Assembly: GCA_018657655.1 (NCBI GenBank)
Contig: JABHWQ010000200.1
Coordinates: forward strand, 1-7,883
Reading direction: 5' to 3'
DNA from: Chloroflexota bacterium
GTDB lineage: Bacteria > Chloroflexota > Dehalococcoidia > SZUA-161 > SpSt-899
Length of the DNA stretch: 7,883 nucleotides
Below are positions 1-6,611 of this stretch, one piece after another. The translations under genes and the position numbers were made by a program. The notes beneath the pieces were generated by a model that saw only the letters and a program-made list of their open reading frames with translations, made no database searches and had not been told where the DNA came from. Numbering within the stretch: the first letter of the stretch is position 1; each line of letters begins with the position of its first letter.

Positions 1-1
1 C

Positions 2-418
2 ATGGTCAGCGGATATGGTTACGAGGCCTACATGAGGAATTCATTGCAGGTTGGGGCGGCTGGCTTCATGTTGAAGAATGCCCCCATCACCAAATTAATC
101 AGCGCAATCCGTTTGGTGCATGCAGGAGAATCCGTCTACGACATTGAACTGTCGCGCAGGATAATGAGTCGACTATATCAGAATGGTGCTGACGATCATA
201 AAGATTCGGCAGAATTACTGCCACGTGAGTTGGAGGTTCTCAAACAAGCTGCGAAGGGAAAAACCAACAAAGAAATCGCACACGATCTCACCATCAGTCA
301 GCGCACAGTACAGTCACACCTTGCCAACATCTTCAGAAAACTAAGTGTCGGATCACGCACTGAGGCAGTTCTCCATGCACTCAAAGTCGGCTGGTTGACT
401 CCTGATGACCTGCCCTGA
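2..418 (+). CDS. NarL/FixJ-family response regulator (5' end missing)
   Basis: This is the C-terminal part of a two-component response regulator that binds DNA; the gene enters from the left edge, so the Met at position 2 is internal and the phospho-acceptor Asp lies outside. Residues 1-45 are the end of a receiver domain: the VSGYG strand, then GAAGFMLKN, whose Lys25 is the conserved receiver lysine. Residues 72-130 form a LuxR/GerE helix-turn-helix, recognisable from LLPRELEVL, KGKTNKEIA and ISQRTVQSHLANIFRKL. The stop is followed 79 bases later by a histidine kinase gene on the same strand, which is the likely partner. The ending SRTEAVLHALKVGWL resembles regulators of Dehalococcoidia, but this is an impression rather than a search result. 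The target promoters are unknown. Confidence 0.93.
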   Translation: MVSGYGYEAYMRNSLQVGAAGFMLKNAPITKLISAIRLVHAGESVYDIELSRRIMSRLYQNGADDHKDSAELLPRELEVLKQAAKGKTNKEIAHDLTISQRTVQSHLANIFRKLSVGSRTEAVLHALKVGWLTPDDLP

Positions 419-497
419 ATACATCGAATTGGCTTTGAATAATGCCAACAGATGGCTGTGACCTGCGAATAAGAATTCATTTACAAAGACTCGCTAT

Positions 498-2105
498 ATG
501 AAACGATCAGACCGTTCTCTAACGATGGACTTCATCCGCTTCATGGAGAATCTCTCTGTGCAACTTTACGAATTCTCACAAGAGAACGACATCTACGACA
601 CAATCGAGAGGTCATTCCTTGAAAGAAAAGACCACAGTGGCACTGTGGTACTGCTGTTGGAAGAGGGCTCAACTCTTACAGTTTCCAAGCTGGCACTGTC
701 TCAAGGGCTGTTGGTTGATCCAAGCAAAGCCGCTGGTATCCCCATCAAATGGAGGGGGATTGACGCAAACCAGTCGACTGTTTTCAGCGGTGTTGTTCAG
801 GAAGAAAAAACCGTTCTGGTCAAGTTCAAGGACCTGCTCCACGAACTATCTCCATGTTCTACACATGGGCTGGTGTTGCGAAGCCAGGGACCAGGCGAAT
901 TGTGGTTCGCTCTGGTTCCAATAAGACAGCAGGGGCGAATCTCAGGCATATTTGGCGTGGCGTCACCGGAGCCGGTTGACGTCTTCCGGCAGTCGGCCGA
1001 GAACCTCTCTCGGCACCTTTCCACTGCCTTGGACATGGCCTTACAACGCCAAAGGCTGAACGAATCGACCAGGGTTCTCAAACAAAGTGAGGAGAAGTAC
1101 CGAATACTTTTTGAGAGTGCCGGCGTGCCGATTGTGTACTATTCAATCGACGGTACCATCCAATTCATAAACACCGTAGGGGCCGCGCTGGTTGGCCAGA
1201 TACCTGAGACCTGCGTCGGAAGGGGCGTGCATGAGATCTTCCCCAATGTGGCCGAAGCTTTCCTGAAGGCAATTGGCAAGATTGCAGAGACTTGCCAGGG
1301 TGCTGAGTTCGAGGTCGAGCTGACAACAGTCCCGTGGAAGGGGTCTCGGTCGTTCATCTGTGATCTCCAACCGGTTTTCGACGCAGAGCATAATGTCTGC
1401 GCTATTCAAACGGTATCTCATGACATTACTGAACAGAAACATCTCCGGGAAAACATGCAGGTTTATATCGCAGGAATAACCAAGGCTCATGAGGAAGAAC
1501 GAAGGCGGATCGCGCGGGAGTTGCACGACGAAACGGTTCAGTCGATTACGATGGTAAGTCTGGAGGCACAGTCAATCATCAGCAACTGCAAGGGATTTGC
1601 TGATGATGCTGATCAACGGCTTCAAAGGCTGCTTGCCATGAGTGATAGTGCGTTAGACAGTGTGCGACGCATATGCCATAACCTGCGCCCCGAACTCTTA
1701 GATCAATTGGGACTGATTCCAGCATTAGAACTGATTGCTGATGAAACAACGACCCAATCACAACTGGAAATTTCGTTTTGGGTCGAAGGACAGCCCCACC
1801 GCCTGTCACGTGAAACTGAAATGGAGATGTTCCGAATAGCCCAAGAGGCGGTGCGGAATGCTGTTAAGCATTCTCGTCCGACAGAAATAATGATGCAATT
1901 GAAATTCAGTGCAGACCAGACTGAATTAGTCATTTCCGATAACGGAAGCGGGACTACCATACCTCAGAGACTGAGCGACTTGGCTAACATGGGCAAGCTC
2001 GGGCTGATTGGCATGCAGGAGCGAGCCCGATTGATGGGTGGCATGTTTGTCATAAAATCAAAAAGAGGCAAAGGCACCACTGTATCAGTGGTCCTGCCAA
2101 CTTAG
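498..2105 (+). CDS. Cytosolic sensor histidine kinase, GAF-like/PAS + HisKA_3 + HATPase
   Basis: This kinase should phosphorylate the response regulator encoded just upstream. No membrane segment or signal peptide is visible in the 535 residues, so it should sense a cytosolic signal. Residues about 20-185 look GAF-like (PIRQQGRISGIFGVASP near 141-157). Residues about 195-315 form a PAS domain that ends in the usual HDITEQK linker. Residues 325-400 are a HisKA_3 dimerisation domain with the phospho-acceptor His343 in RRRIARELHDE. The HATPase domain has an N box (EAVRNAVKHS, 450-459), DNGSG (481-485) and GLIGMQERA (502-510). This is the NarX/DegS-type kinase that pairs with LuxR-type regulators, which fits the neighbour. 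The start is uncertain: there is no clear Shine-Dalgarno before the ATG at 498, and in-frame ATGs at 525 and 543 are alternatives. The ligand cannot be predicted. Confidence 0.93.
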   Translation: MKRSDRSLTMDFIRFMENLSVQLYEFSQENDIYDTIERSFLERKDHSGTVVLLLEEGSTLTVSKLALSQGLLVDPSKAAGIPIKWRGIDANQSTVFSGVVQEEKTVLVKFKDLLHELSPCSTHGLVLRSQGPGELWFALVPIRQQGRISGIFGVASPEPVDVFRQSAENLSRHLSTALDMALQRQRLNESTRVLKQSEEKYRILFESAGVPIVYYSIDGTIQFINTVGAALVGQIPETCVGRGVHEIFPNVAEAFLKAIGKIAETCQGAEFEVELTTVPWKGSRSFICDLQPVFDAEHNVCAIQTVSHDITEQKHLRENMQVYIAGITKAHEEERRRIARELHDETVQSITMVSLEAQSIISNCKGFADDADQRLQRLLAMSDSALDSVRRICHNLRPELLDQLGLIPALELIADETTTQSQLEISFWVEGQPHRLSRETEMEMFRIAQEAVRNAVKHSRPTEIMMQLKFSADQTELVISDNGSGTTIPQRLSDLANMGKLGLIGMQERARLMGGMFVIKSKRGKGTTVSVVLPT

Positions 2106-2672
2106 TGTAAATCACCTACCATCAGAATTACCAACGAACAATGGACATACCGGAAATCGGCAATTCCTGTTCACTTGCCCCTCTCCCCCGAAAACTGGCC
2201 CTATTTTCAGCGCATCAATAGAACGAGTTACGAATGAGCTTTCCCCTTTGTGGGGATAGATGATTGGCTGGGATCAGGAGCAATGGCTGGCTGGAATAGG
2301 TCCAGCACCGATAGTAGATTTTACAACGAAGATGAGGCGGGAATAGTCGAGAGACAGATTAGAATAGATATTGAAAATACAAGCCCTCATCGATGTCCTC
2401 ATGTCAATATCGAGTGGCGAGATACGTCGAATTTGCTTGATTGAGTTGCTTACTTCAATCATTGTTTTTTGTTCATTGGAGAAATATGGTTCTAGCCAAC
2501 GCTCTGCGTAGCACGCACCAAAAGGATATGCCGGATTAGCTGGGCAGCACTCCAATTTGACCTGAATTATAGCGGGTTTTGTGGAATGCAATTCAAACAT
2601 GTTATTGCCCCCGTGATGCCCAGTGTTGTGCCAAACCAACTTTCGGAAGTAAGCTCAGGCTCAAGAGAAACC
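2106..2672. other. Gene-poor stretch between kinase and IS remnant
   Basis: About 570 bases lie between the kinase stop and the left terminal repeat of the IS remnant. I see no gene I can support. Open frames exist on both strands (64 codons at 2250-2444 plus, 121 codons at 2639-2274 minus), but neither shows a recognisable domain, and the minus one would need a TTG start without a good ribosome site. A small hairpin TCCCC-TTTGT-GGGGA (2242-2256) has no U-tract, so it is not a convincing terminator. The stretch could hold decayed gene sequence. Confidence 0.5.
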
Positions 2673-2680
2673 GCCCCTGT
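2673..2680 (+). repeat. Putative left terminal inverted repeat of the IS remnant
   Basis: GCCCCTGT is an exact reverse complement of ACAGGGGC at 3163-3170. It lies 125 bases before the transposase start. Confidence 0.45.
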
Positions 2681-2805
2681 AGTCGTTGTTCACTGATTTG
2701 TTGAAACTGTCGAAAAACCCTGGCGGATAGATAATCCAGATAGCTTGGCCATTGGAAAAGGATGTGGTATAGGAAAGGTATACCAAAGAACGAAAGGCGG
2801 AAGCA

Positions 2806-3177
2806 ATGGCCCGATATAAACCTTACGATTATTCTCAATCTATGATGATGCCTGTCTCACTTCAAGATCAATTGATTCCCGGCACATTGGAGTTTGCCAT
2901 ACACTATCTGGTCGATAATAATCTGGACCTGCTTGTTCTCGATAGCAGATTCAGCAACGATGACACCGGCAGGCCAGCCTACGATCCCAGGGTCCTGTTG
3001 AAAGTAGTACTGCTGGCTTACTCTCGTGGCATCATTCACTCACGAAAGATTGAAAGGGCGTGTGGAGAGAATGTAACCTTTATGGCCCTGGCTTGCGGGC
3101 AAATAGATCCATACTCAGATATCGGTCCCCTCCATCCGGCAGTACCTTGCTACTTTCTCAAAACAGGGGCTATTTAA
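2806..3177 (+). pseudogene. Truncated IS1182-family transposase (N-terminal DUF772 part)
   Basis: About the first 105 residues match the N-terminus of IS1182-family transposases: MARYKPYDYSQSMMMPVSL, then DPRVLLKVVLLAYSRGII, KIERACGENVTFMALACGQ. This is the DUF772/InsH N-terminal region. Full-length relatives have roughly 450-550 residues including a DDE catalytic domain. Here similarity ends near residue 107, and a short unrelated tail (ending FLKTGAI) reaches a stop at 3175-3177. The product lacks all catalytic residues and cannot transpose by itself. Its last codons run through the putative right terminal repeat (3163-3170) and overlap the end of the convergent nitroreductase gene. The ATG at 2806 has a purine-rich AGGCGGAAG just upstream. 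It could in principle act as a DNA-binding inhibitor, but I see no evidence for that. Confidence 0.85.
3163..3170 (-). repeat. Putative right terminal inverted repeat of the IS remnant
   Basis: ACAGGGGC is the exact reverse complement of 2673-2680. Its last base is also the last base of the TAG stop codon of the minus-strand nitroreductase gene, so the element border coincides with the 3' end of that gene. Confidence 0.45.
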
Positions 3178-3751
3178 TGCCCAAGTTCAGAATAATCTCA
3201 TCGAGCGATCTCTTGGGAACGTGGTGAACACTTTCTTCGTCGCGCCAATAGTTGGCACTTCCGTCTGAAGGCATTGGCTCAATAACTACTGTTTCAGCAG
3301 GTTTACCAATTGCCAGTACCAGCAGGATTTCATATCTATCCGGGATGCTCAATAATTCCCGGAGCTTTGGCTGGTTTATTGAAGCGATCATGCATCCGCC
3401 TAAATCCCTGTCCCTGGCTCCGAGCATGATATTTTGGGCAGCAATACCATGATCACACCAGAAGTTGGTGGAGATCGCTGTATCTCCGAGGATTATAGTA
3501 TATGCCGCAGGACGTTCTCCTTCAGTCGGACCGTCCCAGTCTTTCAGCGCAGCAGCGAACTTGAGAGTAGAGAATATCTTTCCATTCGTTTCAGGATCAC
3601 ACGACAGAATATATTTCAAGGGCTGTATGTTCCTGGCTGAGGCTGAATGCCTGGCAAGATCGATCAAATCTTCAAGTGTTTTCCGTTCAACGTTTATGCC
3701 TTGGTCAAATCTTCTAAAGCTACGAGTGCTCTTTATCAGATCATCAATCAT
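3170..3751 (-). CDS. Nitroreductase-family FMN-dependent oxidoreductase
   Basis: This is a cytosolic flavoprotein of the nitroreductase superfamily, which transfers electrons from NAD(P)H through FMN to nitro compounds, quinones or other acceptors; the real substrate is unknown. The 193-residue length is normal. Visible motifs are STRSFRRF near the N-terminus (Arg10, Arg13 and Arg14 region for FMN phosphate), SARNIQPLKY (38-47), GIAAQNIMLGARDRDLGGCM (102-121), and a C-terminal YWRDEESVHHVPKRSLDEII, the usual end of this subfamily, so the protein looks complete despite the abutting IS remnant. A strong GGAGGGG lies 7 bases before the ATG on the minus strand. The gene starts only 24 bases after the stop of the thioesterase gene upstream, so the two are probably co-transcribed. 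Its TAG stop sits exactly on the putative IS border. Confidence 0.92.
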   Translation of the reverse strand: MIDDLIKSTRSFRRFDQGINVERKTLEDLIDLARHSASARNIQPLKYILSCDPETNGKIFSTLKFAAALKDWDGPTEGERPAAYTIILGDTAISTNFWCDHGIAAQNIMLGARDRDLGGCMIASINQPKLRELLSIPDRYEILLVLAIGKPAETVVIEPMPSDGSANYWRDEESVHHVPKRSLDEIILNLGIK

Positions 3752-3775
3752 TTCTCTACCCCTCCATTCTTACTT

Positions 3776-4291
3776 CTATCCGACCATATAGGACCCAGTG
3801 CCCACAGCAATCAAACGGCCTTCTTCGTTATGAAGTTCCATACGAGCAACTGCTATCTTGCTGCCGGAGCGCAAAATGGTAGCTACACCTGTGAATTCCT
3901 TACCCTTTCCTGGACGAAGATAATCGATGCGTAAATCGATGGTCCCAAGCCTGCTAAACCGTTCTGCTGCTTTCTCCATGGATTGCCCTTTCATCCTACT
4001 GCGAAGATTGAAGAAACTTGCCATCCCACCCACTACGTCTAGTATTGATGCGGTTACGCCTCCATGAAGAAGGCCTCTGAAAGCATTTCCAATCAAATCC
4101 TCTTTCATGGCGAACTTAACACAGAGGCTATCATCCTTGACCCATTCGATTTCCATTCCCAATACCCGATTGAAAGGGGTTTGTTCTACGAAGAAGTACT
4201 TTGCGATTTCTATCAACTCTTTGTCATTCATGATATCCGGTATGTGATCGTAAGTTTCAGGCAGGTGTTCGGATTGATCTTGTTTTGGCAT
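3776..4291 (-). CDS. YigI-like hotdog-fold acyl-CoA thioesterase, copy 1
   Basis: This is a hotdog-fold (PaaI/4HBT superfamily) thioesterase that should hydrolyse acyl-CoA in the cytosol. It resembles E. coli YigI over most of its length: TPFNRVLGMEIE, LHGGVTASILD (HGG at 76-78, likely catalytic Asp85), LGTIDLRIDYLRPG (115-128), SGSKIAVARMELHNEEG and the ending GSYMVG. I chose the ATG at 4291 (MPKQDQ, 171 residues) because AGGAG lies 7 bases upstream. A GTG six bases further out would sit on top of that site. It has about 25 extra N-terminal residues compared with copy 2. A perfect -35-like TTGACA lies upstream on the minus strand (4382-4377), but I see no good -10 at the right distance, so expression may come from the copy 2 promoter. 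The chain length of the substrate cannot be read from sequence. Confidence 0.9.
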   Translation of the reverse strand: MPKQDQSEHLPETYDHIPDIMNDKELIEIAKYFFVEQTPFNRVLGMEIEWVKDDSLCVKFAMKEDLIGNAFRGLLHGGVTASILDVVGGMASFFNLRSRMKGQSMEKAAERFSRLGTIDLRIDYLRPGKGKEFTGVATILRSGSKIAVARMELHNEEGRLIAVGTGSYMVG

Positions 4292-4423
4292 TTGCACTCT
4301 CCTGTTTTCTGTTTTGTTGTTTATCGAAATCTATGAAGATATTGCCACTATTCTTCTTCTAATTAGAACTATGGTTTGTCAATTGGCTACGGATGAAGGG
4401 GAGGGGCAACCGAATTTGAAGCG

Positions 4424-4888
4424 TTAACCTACGATATACGAAGCAGTTCCTACCGCTATGAGGACATCTTTATCACTATGCAACTCCATCCGAACTACCG
4501 CCATTTTTTTCCCTGTTCGCAATATGTATCCAGAAGCGGTGAACTCCTGTCCGATTCCCGGGCGCAGATAGTCCACTCGCATATCTATGGTAGCCACTTT
4601 GGTGAGTTGTTCCATCAGCTTCTCGCGGGATTTCCCTTTGACTTTTTTGAACAAATCCAGGAAAACCACAAAACCTCCCGTTATATCCAGAATCGCAGAT
4701 ATGACTCCCCCATGAAGCGTGCCATATACCGAGTTGCCTAACAGCTCTTCGCGCATGATGAAATGCACACACGCGTTTTCGGTATCCATAGATTCAGCGC
4801 TAAGCCCCAGCACTTTGTTGAATGGTCTTATGACATTGAAATGTTCCACCAATGCTTGGACATCCTGCTTTTTGATGCTGTTGCTCAT
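4424..4888 (-). CDS. YigI-like hotdog-fold acyl-CoA thioesterase, copy 2
   Basis: This is a paralogue of the next gene, with the same YigI-like layout: RPFNKVLGLSAE, TLHGGVISAILD (HGG 59-61, likely catalytic Asp68), ATIDMRVDYLRPG (99-111), TGKKMAVVRMELHSD and the ending ASYIVG. The predicted activity is acyl-CoA hydrolysis; the physiological substrate is unknown. The start is ambiguous. ATG at 4888 (154 residues) is preceded by GGGGGTG three bases away. ATG at 4900 would add four residues and would rely on GGTGAG ten bases upstream, but that GGTGAG lies about where transcription should begin from the TATAAT at 4923-4918, so I prefer 4888. The gene leads a minus-strand row (copy 2, copy 1, nitroreductase) with a 132-base gap to copy 1. 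It is transcribed divergently from the tRNA/hgdB unit. Confidence 0.9.
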   Translation of the reverse strand: MSNSIKKQDVQALVEHFNVIRPFNKVLGLSAESMDTENACVHFIMREELLGNSVYGTLHGGVISAILDITGGFVVFLDLFKKVKGKSREKLMEQLTKVATIDMRVDYLRPGIGQEFTASGYILRTGKKMAVVRMELHSDKDVLIAVGTASYIVG

Positions 4889-4917
4889 GTGCACCCCCAT
4901 ATTCTGCTAACTCACCG

Positions 4918-4923
4918 ATTATA
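4918..4923 (-). promoter_or_regulatory. Perfect -10 box (TATAAT) for the thioesterase genes
   Basis: On the minus strand the sequence reads CCTGTATAATCGG, a consensus TATAAT 30 bases before the preferred start at 4888. The -35 region (CTGCAA at 17-bp spacing) is poor. Predicted transcription would begin about position 4911. Confidence 0.45.
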
Positions 4924-4990
4924 CAGGTTCGCGGCGGTATTTGCAGCAGAAACTCACATCCCATAGAAGGGACTTATGAATCAGAAAGTA

Positions 4991-5024
4991 ATTATCTATT
5001 ATATCTATTGGACTTATAGATAAT
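4991..5024. promoter_or_regulatory. Palindromic operator-like element upstream of the Sec-like tRNA
   Basis: ATTATCTAT (4991-4999) and ATAGATAAT (5016-5024) are exact reverse complements. A nested pair, ATCTAT (5003-5008) and ATAGAT (5016-5021), shares the right arm, and GTCTAT follows at 5025-5030. The cluster of ATCTAT-type half-sites overlaps the predicted -35 box at 5008-5013, where a dimeric regulator could bind. The regulator is unknown. Confidence 0.4.
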
Positions 5025-5038
5025 GTCTATGGTACACT
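5008..5038 (+). promoter_or_regulatory. Putative promoter of the Sec-like tRNA/hgdB unit
   Basis: TTGGAC (5008-5013) and TACACT (5033-5038), with 19 bases between and TGG directly before the second box (extended -10), are a plausible promoter. Transcription would begin near 5045, about 58 bases before the tRNA. The same TCTATTGGAC core with the same 19-base spacing recurs before yedF (6741-6775), which raises confidence above what either site deserves alone. Confidence 0.4.
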
Positions 5039-5102
5039 CGATTTTGGATTGTGTATGGTGTGGGGTGAGAAATCCCATTCCCCTATTTGGACGGAACGGC
5101 GT

Positions 5103-5195
5103 GGGGGAGAACGCGTGACGGTCGCGCCGCGGTCTGCAAAACCGATGGTGAACAGCCTTCGCTACTTCATGGTGGTTCGACTCCCCTCTCCCCCT
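5103..5195 (+). tRNA. Selenocysteine-like tRNA with cysteine anticodon GCA (selC-like minor tRNA-Cys)
   Basis: A 93-base cloverleaf is visible. The acceptor stem has 8 perfect pairs: GGGGGAGA (5103-5110) with TCTCCCCC (5187-5194). The discriminator is U5195, the cysteine identity base, whereas bacterial tRNA-Sec normally has G. CCA is not encoded. The D arm can fold as CGCG/CGCG (5112-5115/5123-5126) or as a Sec-like 6-bp stem (5113-5118/5122-5127). The anticodon loop is CTGCAAA (5134-5140) on a CGGT/ACCG stem, giving anticodon GCA (5136-5138) for UGU/UGC; the fifth stem pair is G-A. A long variable arm follows (TGAA, AGC, loop CTTC, GCT, TTCA; 5149-5169). The T loop is TTCGACT (5176-5182) on GG-U-GG/CCCC, that is 4 bp with bulged U5173. 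Ordinary tRNA-Cys has 7+5 pairs and a short variable loop. It resembles the modified 8/4 minor Cys/Sec tRNAs reported from metagenomic surveys. CysRS charging is inferred from U73 and GCA. Decoding in vivo is unproven. Confidence 0.85.
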
Positions 5196-5227
5196 CTAAA
5201 TGTGATCCATAAAAAAGGTTAAATTTT

Positions 5228-5241
5228 GGAGGCAAAAAGTG
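5228..5241 (+). promoter_or_regulatory. Ribosome binding site that fixes the GTG start of the dehydratase-family gene
   Basis: GGAGG (5228-5232) followed by six bases and GTG (5239-5241) is near ideal. It supports the rare start codon and sits only 32 bases after the tRNA 3' end. Confidence 0.8.
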
Positions 5242-6513
5242 AGTGATTATACACAAATGTGGGCAGATCTTGGTTTGGATTCCGAGGCGCACGATGCTTT
5301 GCTCAATGTACTTGGCAATGCATATCAAGATGTATTTTTATCTCAGAATGATCGCCCGGAGACTATGGGCTACTTCGATTTTGTTATGAGCGAAGTTCAT
5401 GGATTGCGCATTAAGGAACTGATGGATGCCAAAGCGCAAGGAAGGAAAGTCATTGGGACATTCTGTGTCTTTGTTCCGGAAGAACTCGTCCTGGCAGCAG
5501 ATGGGATTTGTGTGGGTTTATGTGCCGGTGCCGACTTCGCTGCCGATCAGGTAGAGAATTTATTACCACGAAATACCTGTGCCCTTATCAAATCATTTTT
5601 CGGCTTCAAACTTGGTAAAGTGTGTCCATACGTCGAGGCCACTGATATGGTGGTTGGGGAAACAACTTGCGATGGTAAGAAAAAGGCCTACGAGATTTTC
5701 AGGGAAATTCAACCCAATCTGTATGTCATGGAACTCCCCCAGATGAAGAACAGTCAGGATAGAGAAATGCTCAAAACTGAGTATTTGCGATTCAAGACCG
5801 AACTTGAAAAGATCACCGGAGTAACCATAGACGCAGATCGACTGAAAAAGGGTATTCAAATAGTGAACAATAAGCGCAAGGCACTGCATCGGCTTGCAAC
5901 CCTTCGGGCTGCCGATCCCGCACCAATTTCCGGGCGAGATGCTCTGTTGATAAATCAGGTAGCATTCTATGATGATCCTGTCCGGTTCACGGAGTCGGTC
6001 AATAAAGTCTGTGATGAATTGGAGACTCGCATAAGCAATGTCGCGGGAGTAGCTCAGAAGGGGACGCCGCGCATATTGATATCAGGCTGTCCCATGGCCG
6101 TTCCCAACTGGAAGCTGCCAAACATCATCGAAACTTGTGGGGCGGTCATGGTTGGAGAAGAATCCTGCATTGGAGAGAGGGGCCAGCGAAATATTGTGGA
6201 CGAGTCAGTCACAGATCTGGATGGCCTGATAGACGCCATTGTAGATCGATATTTCCAAATCGATTGTGCTGTTTTCACCCCAAACAAAGATCGTATTGAC
6301 CACGTAGAAAGTATGGTGAAGGAATATGAAGCTGATGGCGTTATCCATTACTCTCTTCAGTTCTGCTCTCCATATATGATTGAATCTCATCCCATGGAGC
6401 AACACCTGAAGGCAAAGAACATTCCCATAATGAGGATTGAAACGGATTACAGCCAAGAAGATACGGGGCAACTTAAAACTCGTATCGAGACATTTATCGA
6501 GATGATCAAGTAA
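5239..6513 (+). CDS. 2-hydroxyacyl-CoA dehydratase/double-cubane-cluster family protein (YjiM/HgdB-like)
   Basis: This 424-residue protein belongs to the family that includes HgdB/HgdC, BcrB/BcrC and the double-cubane-cluster proteins such as YjiM, oxygen-sensitive Fe-S enzymes that carry out ATP-driven low-potential reductions with a separate activator ATPase. Family motifs are GTFCVFVPEEL (73-83), GETTCDGKKK (140-149), ISGCPMAVPNWKLP (281-294), ETCGAVMVGEESCIGER (298-314), YSLQFCSPYMIE (371-382) and the ending RIETDYSQEDTGQLKTRIE. Candidate cluster ligands are among Cys76, Cys114, Cys144, Cys284, Cys310 and Cys376. There are 12 Cys in all, nine coded TGT and three TGC. It is single, with no second subunit and no activator gene in the window, which favours a homodimeric YjiM/DCCP type over a two-subunit dehydratase. 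The substrate is unknown. It follows the Cys-anticodon tRNA by 43 bases and probably shares its transcript. Confidence 0.9.
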   Translation: MSDYTQMWADLGLDSEAHDALLNVLGNAYQDVFLSQNDRPETMGYFDFVMSEVHGLRIKELMDAKAQGRKVIGTFCVFVPEELVLAADGICVGLCAGADFAADQVENLLPRNTCALIKSFFGFKLGKVCPYVEATDMVVGETTCDGKKKAYEIFREIQPNLYVMELPQMKNSQDREMLKTEYLRFKTELEKITGVTIDADRLKKGIQIVNNKRKALHRLATLRAADPAPISGRDALLINQVAFYDDPVRFTESVNKVCDELETRISNVAGVAQKGTPRILISGCPMAVPNWKLPNIIETCGAVMVGEESCIGERGQRNIVDESVTDLDGLIDAIVDRYFQIDCAVFTPNKDRIDHVESMVKEYEADGVIHYSLQFCSPYMIESHPMEQHLKAKNIPIMRIETDYSQEDTGQLKTRIETFIEMIK

Positions 6514-6531
6514 CACGAATAATGATTCACG

Positions 6532-6575
6532 AGAGTCGCGGTCAGATCGACTATTCGATTTAGGCCGCAGACTCT
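6532..6575 (+). other. Long RNA hairpin after the dehydratase-family gene
   Basis: AGAGTCGCGG (6532-6541) pairs with CCGC (6565-6568) and GACTCT (6570-6575), ten pairs with one bulged A at 6569. Inside it AGATCG pairs with CGATTT (6544-6549/6556-6561, one G-U) around a 6-base loop. It starts 18 bases after the hgdB stop. No U-run follows (the downstream sequence is ATCCTCGAAC), so it is not a standard intrinsic terminator. It may protect the mRNA 3' end or take part in switching with 6615-6661. Confidence 0.45.
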
Positions 6576-6611
6576 ATCCTCGAACTGCTTCTTTCCAACA
6601 TCCAGTGAGCG

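Larger units (their letters stand above)
2673..3170 (+). mobile_element. Internally deleted IS1182-type insertion sequence remnant
   Basis: GCCCCTGT at 2673-2680 and its exact reverse complement ACAGGGGC at 3163-3170 flank a transposase fragment. With AAA/TTT three bases further out on each side the match is 11 of 13. The 498-bp interval is much shorter than a complete IS1182 element (about 1.6-1.8 kb), yet it keeps both putative ends and the start of the transposase, so an internal deletion is the simplest explanation. No target-site duplication is visible. That the repeats are true IS ends is inferred. Confidence 0.5.

Noticed and set aside
2242..2256. Hairpin TCCCC/GGGGA as a terminator of the kinase gene
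   Set aside because: Only 5 bp, no U-tract, and more than 130 bases after the stop.
2250..2444. A 64-codon plus-strand frame
   Set aside because: No Shine-Dalgarno, no recognisable motif, overlaps the equally unsupported minus frame.
2274..2639. A 121-codon minus-strand frame in the gene-poor stretch
   Set aside because: It needs a TTG start, has no ribosome site and shows no recognisable domain; Cys- and Pro-rich composition gives no family hint.
2777..2784. GGTATACC palindrome before the transposase
   Set aside because: An 8-bp palindrome is common by chance and nothing else marks it as an operator.
5103..5195. Ordinary tRNA-Ser, because of the long variable arm, or a standard tRNA-Sec
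   Set aside because: The anticodon in register with U33 is GCA (Cys), not GCU/UGA (Ser) or UCA (Sec), and the discriminator is U rather than G.
5593..6516. Long minus-strand frames opposite the dehydratase-family gene
   Set aside because: They are shadows of a strongly conserved plus-strand gene and carry no motifs.
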